From NCBI GenBank assembly GCA_021815525.1, contig JAKAGN010000095.1:1-8662 (forward strand): a DNA stretch of 8,662 nucleotides, written 5' to 3'. Origin of the DNA: Deltaproteobacteria bacterium (GTDB lineage: Bacteria; Desulfobacterota; Desulfobacteria; Desulfobacterales; Desulfatibacillaceae). Made by a program: the position numbers and the translations under genes. The notes under the pieces were generated by a model. It saw only the letters and a program-made list of their open reading frames with translations, was not told the DNA's origin and searched no databases. Shown piece by piece: positions 1-6,545 of this stretch. Each line of letters begins with the position of its first letter. The first letter of the stretch is position 1.

Positions 1-66
1 TTATTCATAAAAGGTTTCCCCCTCCCCTCCCCCCGCGAATCTTCTCTCTTTGAACGCAACTTGGTA

Positions 67-873
67 TTAGAAGAAGTAGGAGATTCCCACCGTGGCCCCG
101 GTGGTGCCCATGAGGCTCAAGGAAAGGTCGGCCGCCATTTCCCTCGTCAAGGGAACGTGCACGCCGGCCTTCACCGCCCAGGGGTTGTCCTCCTCCAGCT
201 TGATGGTGTCGGTGTAGCGGCCAGCGGTGGTGTAGGTGCGGACCTCCAGCTTGGCGCCGGCCTTGGTGTAGGTGGGCCCGATGTAGAAGGTGAGCTTCTT
301 GCCGGTGAAGATGGCGCGCGGGAAAATCTCGACGTTCCAGCGCTCCACGTCGGCGTCCACGCGGCTCACCGTGCCGCCCGGCACCACCTGCATCCCGTTC
401 ACGCTGAAGGCGCCGTCGCGGTAATCCACCAGCTGCCCGCTCACGGAAAGCCCCAGGGCCAGGGAGTCGCTGACGGGTCCCACGAAGTCGACGCAAAGGC
501 CGTAGGCCAGATCCGAGAAATCATCCGTGAACTTGTAGGAGTCGTAGCCAGCGAGGGTCCCGAAGTAGTCGGCCTTCAAGTCGTAGTCGGAGAAGCCTAT
601 GGTGCCTTTAAGGGTGATGTTGTTGGTGACGAGCCAGGTGCCCACGAGCCCCACCGTGTGGTAGGCCTCGGTGTACTTGTAATAGTGCTCCATCTGGGCG
701 ATATCCTGGGACGTTACGGCGCCCTGGGAGCTTGTCATGTCGTCGAAGGCCATGTCCCGCGAGCCGTAGTCGATCTGGAGCCCCAGGCCCCAGGTGGTCT
801 TGTCCCCGGCCAGCGCGGGAGAGCACGTGAGGGCCACGAACAGCAAGGCAAGAGCGATACGCGAAAGCTTCAT
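67..873 (-). CDS. Small outer-membrane beta-barrel protein (hypothetical)
   Basis: The product is 268 residues. It begins with a Sec signal peptide: MKLSR, a hydrophobic stretch, then a cleavage site after ALA at residue 22. The mature part is rich in alternating polar/hydrophobic strands with aromatic residues (for example KLTFYIGPTYTKAG and NITLKGTIGFSDYDL) and ends in ...VGISYFF. A terminal Phe after such strands is the usual outer-membrane barrel assembly signal. I therefore infer an outer-membrane barrel of roughly 8 to 12 strands; the cargo or function is not recognisable. The start at 873 is chosen because GGAAGGGGG (878-886) sits just upstream and the signal peptide begins there. An in-frame ATG at 945 would add 24 residues in front of the signal peptide and lies inside a terminator hairpin. 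The gene follows the GTPase gene after 157 bp. It could be an autotransporter-type or OmpW/OmpA-like barrel, but no family motif is clear. Confidence 0.8.
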   Translation of the reverse strand: MKLSRIALALLFVALTCSPALAGDKTTWGLGLQIDYGSRDMAFDDMTSSQGAVTSQDIAQMEHYYKYTEAYHTVGLVGTWLVTNNITLKGTIGFSDYDLKADYFGTLAGYDSYKFTDDFSDLAYGLCVDFVGPVSDSLALGLSVSGQLVDYRDGAFSVNGMQVVPGGTVSRVDADVERWNVEIFPRAIFTGKKLTFYIGPTYTKAGAKLEVRTYTTAGRYTDTIKLEEDNPWAVKAGVHVPLTREMAADLSLSLMGTTGATVGISYFF

Positions 874-918
874 TTTTCCCCCTTCCGTGAATGAGTGGTG
901 GAAAAAACCTAAGGCCTG

Positions 919-949
919 AAAAAATCCGATGATCTTGGAAATCATCCGG
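919..949 (-). terminator. Intrinsic terminator between the GTPase and barrel genes
   Basis: Read on the minus strand, CCGGATGAT (941-949) pairs with ATCATCGG (926-933) around a 7-base loop. This gives an 8-bp stem with one bulged base. One base later there is a run of six T (919-924). This is a classical rho-independent layout, about 80 bases past the GTPase stop codon and 46 bases ahead of the barrel start. It most likely ends the transcript that carries the GTPase gene. On the plus strand the T tract is weaker (TTCTTAT). Confidence 0.6.
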
Positions 950-978
950 TTCTTATCATATCCTCAGGTTAAAATCAA
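950..978 (-). promoter_or_regulatory. Weak candidate promoter for the barrel gene
   Basis: On the minus strand TTGATT (973-978) is separated by 17 bases from TAAGAA (950-955). A better-looking TATGAT hexamer (955-960) overlaps this but has no good -35 box at normal spacing. Transcription would begin at about 942-948, within or just before the 5' arm of the hairpin at 919-949. Matches are modest (4/6 and 3/6), so this is only a candidate. Confidence 0.2.
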
Positions 979-1030
979 GGGCGCAAGCTGTGGGGAACCG
1001 CCCCGGGGTGGGGATTTGTAATCTTAAAGG

Positions 1031-2098
1031 TCAGGGCCGGAAATCCATCTGGCGGGCAAGGACCTCGCTTGCGATGCCGTGGCAGTCCTCGAGATAGGCG
1101 CTTCCGGCCTTCAGGGTGATGCCGAAGCCCGCGCCGGCGGCGACTATCTGCCCCACCAGGGGCACGTACTTGGCCGCCTCCTTGGTGAGTTCGCTTCCCA
1201 TGAATCGCTGGAGCAGGAAGACCGCGCCCTCTTTCGTGGAGTAACGGATTACGTTGTTGGCGAGCTGGGCCACGGCCGGGATCCCCAGCTCCTTGGCCCG
1301 AAGGATGCTCTGGTCCGAAAGCCCGTAGGCGTTCCGAATCGTCTTCATGAGGGAGACCAAAAGCGAGAGATCCACCGCGACATCGACCCCGGGCAGCGGG
1401 TTAACGGCGTTGGCGGCGGAAAGCCCGGCGAAGAGCCTGACTTTTTTTTTACAAAGGGCCTCCTTGGCCGCGAGAAACTCCCTTGTGTAGGCCTTGGCGC
1501 CCTCTATCCAGCGCTCCCGCTTGGTTTCGGGAAGCGCTGCGCAGACGGCCTGGGAAAGCTCGGCAAGCCCGCGGCCGGTGGCGCAGCTCGTAAAGTAAAC
1601 CGGCTCGGCGCTTCCGATCTGGCGGGAAAGGTCGCTTGCTATGTCCCGGAAAAGCTCCTCGCGGCTTTTTTCGCCGCTCGTGTCGCAGACCTGGTCCTCC
1701 TTGTTGCGGACAAAGAGGCAAGTCCGGCCTTTTTGGCGGAGGCGCGCGAAAAAGTCGCTCTCGGCGGAGCCGGGCTTGTCGGAAAAAACGCAAAGGAAAA
1801 GATCGAAGGAGTCGAGCCGGAACTCCTCCCAGAAGCTTTCCCGGGGAAAGCGCTTCGTGTCGAAGCCGGGAAGGTCCACGAGGCGCACGCCGTTCCACTC
1901 GTAGGCGCCGGCGCCGGTGGTGGTGTCGGCCGCCGCGCCCACCTTGGCGAGGTTCTTCCCCATGAGTCGGTTGACGAGGGAGCTTTTGCCCGCCCCGGTG
2001 CGGCCCAGGAGCGCGATGGAGACGGTGACCGCCTCCGAGGCCTCGAGCTCGCCCCTGAGGCGCCGGGCGGTGTCCATGATGGATTCGGCGGGGCTCAT
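1031..2098 (-). CDS. IRG/DUF697-like P-loop GTPase
   Basis: The product is 355 residues with all GTP-binding motifs in order: G1 GRTGAGKSS at 32-40, switch I threonines at 59-61, G3 DLPG at 75-78, G4 NKED at 132-135, and a G5-like TSCATGRG at 170-177. After a helical linker, the C-terminal part holds two hydrophobic Pro/Gly segments: NPLPGVDVAVDLSLL from 233, with YGL at 258-260, and YVPLVGQIVAAGAGFG from 311. This layout resembles the C-terminal helical region of immunity-related GTPases (IRG/IIGP) and of DUF697 proteins. Both are known for membrane association, so action at the inner membrane is plausible. The biological role is not known from the sequence. It starts 46 bp after the TRAP binding-protein gene with no terminator visible, so co-transcription is likely. 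GGAGG (2112-2116) is 13 bases from the ATG, rather far; the next ATG (codon 8) has no better site. Confidence 0.85.
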   Translation of the reverse strand: MSPAESIMDTARRLRGELEASEAVTVSIALLGRTGAGKSSLVNRLMGKNLAKVGAAADTTTGAGAYEWNGVRLVDLPGFDTKRFPRESFWEEFRLDSFDLFLCVFSDKPGSAESDFFARLRQKGRTCLFVRNKEDQVCDTSGEKSREELFRDIASDLSRQIGSAEPVYFTSCATGRGLAELSQAVCAALPETKRERWIEGAKAYTREFLAAKEALCKKKVRLFAGLSAANAVNPLPGVDVAVDLSLLVSLMKTIRNAYGLSDQSILRAKELGIPAVAQLANNVIRYSTKEGAVFLLQRFMGSELTKEAAKYVPLVGQIVAAGAGFGITLKAGSAYLEDCHGIASEVLARQMDFRP

Positions 2099-2144
2099 GA
2101 AAGAATAGGGTCCTCCGGGGCCGTGTAATCGCGCGAGGCCGGGA

Positions 2145-3200
2145 TCAGGCGGATTTTCCCGGCTTTTGCCGGCGGAACTCGGAAAGCCGCGAAAGGACCT
2201 CGTCCAGGAGCTGCTTGGGGAAGGCGCTCTCCGTCATCTCGGCCCAGACCTTCCGGGTTTTCTCCTTGATGATCTTGAGGTTCGCGTCCGTGATGGAGGT
2301 CTGCTTGATGCCGTAGCGCATCATTGCTGCGATGGCCTTCTTGTTGTCGTGGCGGATGGTGTTGTTCATGGTGCCTTCGAGGCCCAGGCGCTTTTCCATG
2401 TACCGCTTCCGGTATTCCTCCGGAATGCTTTCCCAGACCTTCTTGCTGATCAGGACCGAGCCCGGGCTGTAGCGGATCTTCACCGGGTTGAAGCAGGTGA
2501 AGACCGAGTAGAGCTGGGTTCCCACCACCCACAGGGCCGGGGCCATCACCGCGTTCACCGTGCCCTTCTTCACGAGGGGCATGAAGCTGTTGATTTCGGC
2601 CGGCGCGGTGCTGCCGCCGAGGCTTTCAATGACGCGCTTTTCCATGTCCCCGCACCAGTTGGCGTAGCGGGCCTCGGCGAACTCCTTGGGATCCGTGAAG
2701 CCGTAGCGGGAGGAGTAAATCTGGTCGAAGTCCTGGTCTATCCACAGCACCAGGAAGAAGCCGGCCTTTTCCACGCACTTGTCGAAGGCGGGGCGCATCT
2801 TGGCGCGGACGTAGTCCACCTCGTCGTAGTCCTCGAACAGGAAAGGCAGGGTCAAGACCGAAAAATCCTTCACGGCCAGCACCGTGCCCCGGGCGTCGAG
2901 ACCCGCGCCCTCCAGCTTGCCCGTCCGGATCTTCTTGATGACCTCCTCGTCCTTGCCCTGCACGCCGCCCCAATGGATCTTGATTCCGATCTCCTGGTTG
3001 CTGACCTGGGCTATGGTGGGCATCACGAGCTTCTCGTACTGCTGCGCCCAGCCGATTCCCTTGGGAACCACGGTGGCGATGTTCCACAGGTACTTGGGCG
3101 CCTTGGGCGCAGGCGCGGCAAAAGCGGGTGCGGCGGAGGCCGCAAGAACCAGAAACGCGGCAAGGAACATCAAGCCCGATACGTGCGGAGCCCTTTTCAT
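2145..3200 (-). CDS. TRAP transporter solute-binding protein, DctP family
   Basis: The product is 351 residues and would be a periplasmic ligand-binding protein for a tripartite (TRAP) importer. A Sec signal peptide covers about residues 1-28 (MKRAPHVSG, hydrophobic core, AFA/AP cleavage). The mature protein shows DctP-family landmarks: WNIATVVPKGIGW near 39-51, WGGVQGKDEEVIKKIRTGK around 77-95, LTLPFLFEDYDEVDYVR from 117, and MPLVKKGTVNAVMAPALWV from 207, matching the family's Leu-x-x-Gly-x-Val-Asp/Asn strand. Where the family usually has a ...LKGxKxR strand carrying a ligand-binding Arg, this protein reads FAEARYANW (174-182), so that Arg may be missing. No DctQ or DctM membrane subunit is adjacent. 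The start at 3200 is chosen because GAGG (3208-3211) lies 7 bases upstream and the signal peptide begins there; an in-frame ATG at 3287 would add 29 polar residues. It probably shares a transcript with the GTPase gene. Confidence 0.85.
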   Translation of the reverse strand: MKRAPHVSGLMFLAAFLVLAASAAPAFAAPAPKAPKYLWNIATVVPKGIGWAQQYEKLVMPTIAQVSNQEIGIKIHWGGVQGKDEEVIKKIRTGKLEGAGLDARGTVLAVKDFSVLTLPFLFEDYDEVDYVRAKMRPAFDKCVEKAGFFLVLWIDQDFDQIYSSRYGFTDPKEFAEARYANWCGDMEKRVIESLGGSTAPAEINSFMPLVKKGTVNAVMAPALWVVGTQLYSVFTCFNPVKIRYSPGSVLISKKVWESIPEEYRKRYMEKRLGLEGTMNNTIRHDNKKAIAAMMRYGIKQTSITDANLKIIKEKTRKVWAEMTESAFPKQLLDEVLSRLSEFRRQKPGKSA

Positions 3201-3258
3201 TTCATGACCTCGCGCAATGGTGGGACGTTTTTTTGATGCACGCGGGAAGTTCGTCATC

Positions 3259-3287
3259 ATTGTGGTCCAATTCGGCTTTTTTTGCAA
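3259..3287 (-). promoter_or_regulatory. Candidate promoter of the TRAP protein-GTPase unit
   Basis: In the 129-bp gap after the iron-sulfur gene, minus-strand TTGCAA (3282-3287) lies 17 bases before CACAAT (3259-3264). Each box matches the sigma-70 consensus at 4 of 6 positions. This would give a leader of about 50 bases. Upstream, CCGGC/GCCGG (3293-3306) forms a short G+C hairpin 24 bases after the previous stop codon, but it has no T run, so termination there is doubtful. Confidence 0.3.
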
Positions 3288-3329
3288 GGGGTCCGGCGGG
3301 CGCCGGGAAAAGGCCGGGAGCGTGCGGTG

Positions 3330-4082
3330 TCATTCAGGCGGGGGAGACGCCGGAACTTCCTTTCCACGCCTTCGTTTTTCCCTGGTCTTTTTTCCCGAAA
3401 GCGGGACCAGCGCACCCACGGGGCAGGCCTTCACGCACCTTTGGCAGTGAACGCACAGGTCGTTGGGGATGGGGAAATCCCGCTCCGTCCCCGTTTCGGC
3501 GGCGGTGAAATCGAACTCCAGCGCCTTTTTCCTGCAGGTGAGGAAGCAGCGGCCGCAGCGGATGCAGCGGGTGTAATCCCGCCTGAAGAAGGGGTTGTCC
3601 GGCAGGACCGGATAGGCTCGTTGGGCGAGCGGCCCGCCCCCGGGGCTCGCCTGGTAGCGGTAGCAAAGGTCCTGGAGGCGGCAGTCGCCCCAGGCCGGGC
3701 ACAAGGCAACCGCTCCCTCCGCCTCCTGGACCGAAAGCTGGAATGCCGCGAAATTGTCTTGGTCCGCCCCGCGGGCCGCGCAGTTGTGGCGGCCCTCGGC
3801 AAGAAGCCTGCCGATCACCCGCCTTCTGTGGGCCACGACCCGGGGCGACTCGGTCAGGACCTCCATGCCCGGGGCCGCCTTGGTGGCGCAGGCGGGCGCG
3901 AGATCCGGCCGCCCTTTTATCTCCACGGCGCACACGCCGCAGGTCCCGGGCGAGCCCTGCCCCGGCAAGTGGCACAGCGTGGGGATTTCGATGCCGTGCC
4001 GCAGAGCCGCCGAAAGAATGGTCTCCCCGGGATCGTAGGGGCAGCTTCTGCCGTTTATGACAAGCCCTGACCGGATGTCCAT
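3330..4082 (-). CDS. HoxU/NuoG-N-terminal-like 2Fe-2S/4Fe-4S electron-transfer protein
   Basis: The product is 250 residues and resembles the small diaphorase subunit HoxU and the N-terminal third of NuoG and Fe-hydrogenases. Domains in order: a plant-type 2Fe-2S fold with Cys37, Cys48, Cys51 and Cys65; a His/Cys motif with His99, Cys101, Cys128 and Cys134, followed by RLQDLCYRY with Cys140; then two ferredoxin-type 4Fe-4S sites, CIRCGRCFLTC (173-183) and CVHCQRCVKACP (210-221). The tail (about 230-250) is basic then Pro-rich. In the family the His/Cys motif is compact (His-x3-Cys-x2-Cys-x5-Cys), but here about 26 residues separate Cys101 from Cys128. It should relay electrons in the cytoplasm to or from a partner dehydrogenase or hydrogenase, but none is adjacent. 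The start at 4082 begins the 2Fe-2S domain and lies downstream of a good promoter; an ATG at 4223 overlaps the promoter's -35 box. The ribosome site (GGAA) is weak. Confidence 0.85.
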   Translation of the reverse strand: MDIRSGLVINGRSCPYDPGETILSAALRHGIEIPTLCHLPGQGSPGTCGVCAVEIKGRPDLAPACATKAAPGMEVLTESPRVVAHRRRVIGRLLAEGRHNCAARGADQDNFAAFQLSVQEAEGAVALCPAWGDCRLQDLCYRYQASPGGGPLAQRAYPVLPDNPFFRRDYTRCIRCGRCFLTCRKKALEFDFTAAETGTERDFPIPNDLCVHCQRCVKACPVGALVPLSGKKTREKRRRGKEVPASPPPE

Positions 4083-4194
4083 GACGTTCCGTTTCCAGCA
4101 AAGAATCCGCGAAGGAAGGGGAGGGCGCCCGCCGGTTTCCGGGGGGCCCGCCTTTCCAGCGCCCCTTTCTGTTTTCCGAAGAGGCTGCAAGCTA

Positions 4195-4223
4195 TTGGTA
4201 GCCCAGGCGGGCGTTCTTGTCAA
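4195..4223 (-). promoter_or_regulatory. Sigma-70-type promoter of the iron-sulfur gene
   Basis: On the minus strand a perfect TTGACA (4218-4223) is followed after exactly 17 bases by TACCAA (4195-4200). Transcription would begin near 4188, leaving a leader of about 105 bases before the start codon at 4082. The -35 box is a full match and the -10 box is partial. This placement also argues against translation starting at the ATG at 4223. Confidence 0.5.
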
Positions 4224-4276
4224 CGCGCCTGTTGGGCGGAAGCCACGGCGGAGCCGGAACCCGGGGGCGAAATACG

Positions 4277-4316
4277 GCCGGGCGGCGCCTCTCCTGCACG
4301 GCCCGGCATGATGCCG
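4277..4316 (-). terminator. Hairpins just after the lipoprotein gene (possible terminator)
   Basis: Immediately downstream of the lipoprotein stop codon are two overlapping inverted repeats. CGGCAT/ATGCCG lies at 4304-4316, and the 7-bp arms GCCGGGC/GCCCGGC lie at 4277-4283 and 4301-4307. They share bases and cannot both form. Only a TTT follows on the minus strand, so this is a poor intrinsic terminator by sequence and is offered at low confidence. Confidence 0.3.
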
Positions 4317-4319
4317 CGC

Positions 4320-6167
4320 TTACTGGTAGGGCCAATAGGTATAGAACTCCACCCTATATATATCCATTGTATGCATTATAAGCTTGGCGGTGGTGGGCGA
4401 CCAACCCAGACCGGAAACGGGTATGCTTGCCATCGCAGTTCCGTTCAATTGGAGTGCGTTCGAGGCCGTGAAAGTGGCCGAGTTGGCGGCGGAGTCCCCG
4501 CACATCAATTTGCAGCCCGCCCTGATTACGGGAGAAAGTGTCCAGAACGGTATTTCATACGAAAAGTTGTAAATTCCTCCGTCGGAAAACAACGGCTCTA
4601 AGATGTCGATGGCATGAGAGCTGTTAATCGTATAAACGTATGCAAAGCATTGATCGAGTATGCTTCGCTCTTCAACGTTATCGGTCGGCGGAGGGGCTGC
4701 ATACATGGTCAGCGTGGTTTTCTGCAGCAGCCTATTGGCTGCGGTGTAAATCATGAAAGTAAAATCGACCTTGCCGGTATTGATTATAACTTGGTCTATC
4801 TTGGCGATGTCCTCATCCCCAAGCGTGTACCCTGACCACAGCTCCGCCGGATTCTGCGCGGATTTGGTCATGGTCATTTCATCGGGGATGCCTTGGGCTG
4901 TAACGATGGCGTGATCTATGTCCTGGTTGCCGTAATTCATCACACTTAAAGCCAGGAAAGAAGAGTAGCTCGCCCTGCTGAACTCGTTGATCGTTTTAGT
5001 GGCGCCTTCCTGGACGCATATGGTGGAGGCGAATGAATCATTACCGGTAAACTTCCATTCATTCCCAACCTTTATGACCCGGTCGGGGACCGCCGAAAGG
5101 TCGGAGCCGTTCAATGTGCTGTTTCCATTGGAGAAGACCCATATGTCGGAAACATCGTAAGCGCCGTCAGGCGTTTTTCCCGTTATGGTGAAGGGGATTC
5201 GCTCGATGGCCCCCCCGACCGAGGTCATGGCGCCCGCCATATTGATGAGATAAGTGAGGTAATCGCTTCGGCGGTAGCCGTTGTGGAGCCCGAACGGAGT
5301 GGGGTCGGTGACCGTGCCGTCGAAGTTCAAGCTGCCGTTTACCATCAGGTTGAGATCCCAGTTGCCCGTGGGGACCCGGTTCATGGCCGCGATGAACCTG
5401 TCGAAAAGAGCGGCTATGCCCCGCATGTCCTCTTCCGAGCCCGCCAGGCCCGCCACTTGGCCGGCGCCCAAAGATTTTCCGGCCACGTCGCCCAGGGCTT
5501 CGTTCATGAGGGTCGCGTTCGAGGTCTTGTCCGTTATTATCGCGCGGTCGCCGCGGGTGACCGTAATCCTTACGACATCGAACATGGCGTCGAGGCCGCT
5601 GTGGTCGGCAGCGTAGGCTCCGGAAAAGAAATCCTGGCGCTCCGCCCCGTAGAGCGCCAGAAGACTTTGCAGGGAAGCCTGGATCCGCCTGACGGCCGTT
5701 TGCAGGGCGGCGGCGGAAAGGGTCGTTGCGGCATAGGCCCTTGCCGGGTCCATGCCTGCGGCCATGCCGATGGCAAGGTTGGTCAAGGGATTGATGTTGG
5801 CCGCGCCGGGGCCTGGGGCGTAGGAGTAAAGCGCGCAGCCCTCGGCGCCCACCCGTCCCTTCGCTTCCAGAAAGAATGGCGGGGTCAGGCGGGAGAGCTG
5901 GGCCTCTGAAAAGGAGAAGCTGCCATCGGCCCCTATGGCTTGGGGGCCGATCAGCGCGCCCAAGGAGTCTTTGAGGCAGACATAGCCTACTATCGGCGCT
6001 CCGGCCGCCGCCACTCCGGAGACGCCGGCGGCGCTCATGATGCCGGCGGCGCCTTGCTCATCGCCTTCGTTTGCGCCGCTCTCACCGCCGCCTCCGCCGC
6101 AAGCGGCGAAAAAGAAAAAGGGGACGAAAAGCATCATCAATACGAACTGTTTGAACGCCCGCCGCAT
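4320..6167 (-). CDS. Large putative lipoprotein with N-terminal carboxypeptidase-regulatory-like domain
   Basis: The product is 615 residues. The N-terminus (MRRAFKQF, then a Phe/Leu/Met-rich core) ends in FFFFAAC with Cys23, a reasonable lipobox, followed by a Gly/Ser/Glu-rich flexible linker. This indicates lipid anchoring at the cell envelope. Residues about 46-136 (from VSGVAAAGAPIVGYVCLKD through INPLTNLAIG) resemble a beta-sandwich domain I recall at the N-terminus of many Geobacter/Desulfo-type lipoproteins. The rest has no recognisable family; it is rich in Asn, Thr, Ser and aromatics, with several Cys (including CKLMC near 578), as expected for an exported protein. GGGAG (6173-6177) lies 5 bases ahead of the ATG at 6167, so I prefer that start; an ATG at 6179 would add four residues. 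By hand count the 3' 540 bases are about 51% G+C, against roughly two-thirds or more in neighbouring genes. It is the only gene between cydAB and the iron-sulfur gene and is probably transcribed alone. Confidence 0.8.
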   Translation of the reverse strand: MRRAFKQFVLMMLFVPFFFFAACGGGGGESGANEGDEQGAAGIMSAAGVSGVAAAGAPIVGYVCLKDSLGALIGPQAIGADGSFSFSEAQLSRLTPPFFLEAKGRVGAEGCALYSYAPGPGAANINPLTNLAIGMAAGMDPARAYAATTLSAAALQTAVRRIQASLQSLLALYGAERQDFFSGAYAADHSGLDAMFDVVRITVTRGDRAIITDKTSNATLMNEALGDVAGKSLGAGQVAGLAGSEEDMRGIAALFDRFIAAMNRVPTGNWDLNLMVNGSLNFDGTVTDPTPFGLHNGYRRSDYLTYLINMAGAMTSVGGAIERIPFTITGKTPDGAYDVSDIWVFSNGNSTLNGSDLSAVPDRVIKVGNEWKFTGNDSFASTICVQEGATKTINEFSRASYSSFLALSVMNYGNQDIDHAIVTAQGIPDEMTMTKSAQNPAELWSGYTLGDEDIAKIDQVIINTGKVDFTFMIYTAANRLLQKTTLTMYAAPPPTDNVEERSILDQCFAYVYTINSSHAIDILEPLFSDGGIYNFSYEIPFWTLSPVIRAGCKLMCGDSAANSATFTASNALQLNGTAMASIPVSGLGWSPTTAKLIMHTMDIYRVEFYTYWPYQ

Positions 6168-6360
6168 TTTTTCTCCCATATAGCCTTGGATTTACCTTGG
6201 CAAGATGGCCCGATAATCTTCCGCCACCCGAATCCTGTCGCCGGCCCGATCATACAGAATCAATGAGGATAACCCACTGTTTTCATATGATTTTTTGGCT
6301 CACTCCCCCCATCTGTGTCTTTTTTATTTAACACTCTTGGCGGCGACGGGCAAGCGCGAA

Positions 6361-6396
6361 AGGGCGGCCTCCGAAATTTCCGCCCTAAAGCCGCCC
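6361..6396. repeat. Inverted repeat with alternative pairings
   Basis: On the plus strand AGGGCGG (6361-6367) can pair with CCGCCCT (6380-6386) around an AAATTT-containing loop. Alternatively GGGCGGC (6362-6368) can pair with GCCGCCC (6390-6396). The two folds are mutually exclusive. There is no long T run on either side, so I do not call it a terminator. Confidence 0.4.
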
Positions 6397-6545
6397 CTGA
6401 AAATGGAATGATTATTTGATATTGCGTGAAAAAAGATTCGCATATGGCGCGGTCGCGCACCCATCCGGAGGCGCGGACCGGCGGCTTCGGCGTCACGGGC
6501 TTTTGGGGGGACAGGGCTTCTGAAGTCTTTTGGAAGGGGCGGGGC

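Noticed and set aside
61..894. Plus-strand open frame opposite the barrel gene
   Set aside because: The minus-strand frame has a signal peptide, ribosome site and barrel C-terminus; the plus-strand one is a compositional shadow.
874..945. N-terminal extension of the barrel protein from the ATG at 945
   Set aside because: It would put 24 residues before a clear signal peptide, overlaps the terminator hairpin, and the ATG at 873 has a strong ribosome site.
2166..3236. Long plus-strand open frame opposite the TRAP binding-protein gene
   Set aside because: It is antisense to a clear DctP-family gene. The translation is His/Leu/Val/Gly-rich without any domain, and it has no ribosome site that I can see.
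3201..3287. N-terminal extension of the TRAP binding protein from the ATG at 3287
   Set aside because: It would bury the signal peptide behind 29 polar residues and overlaps the predicted promoter; the ATG at 3200 has a well-spaced GAGG.
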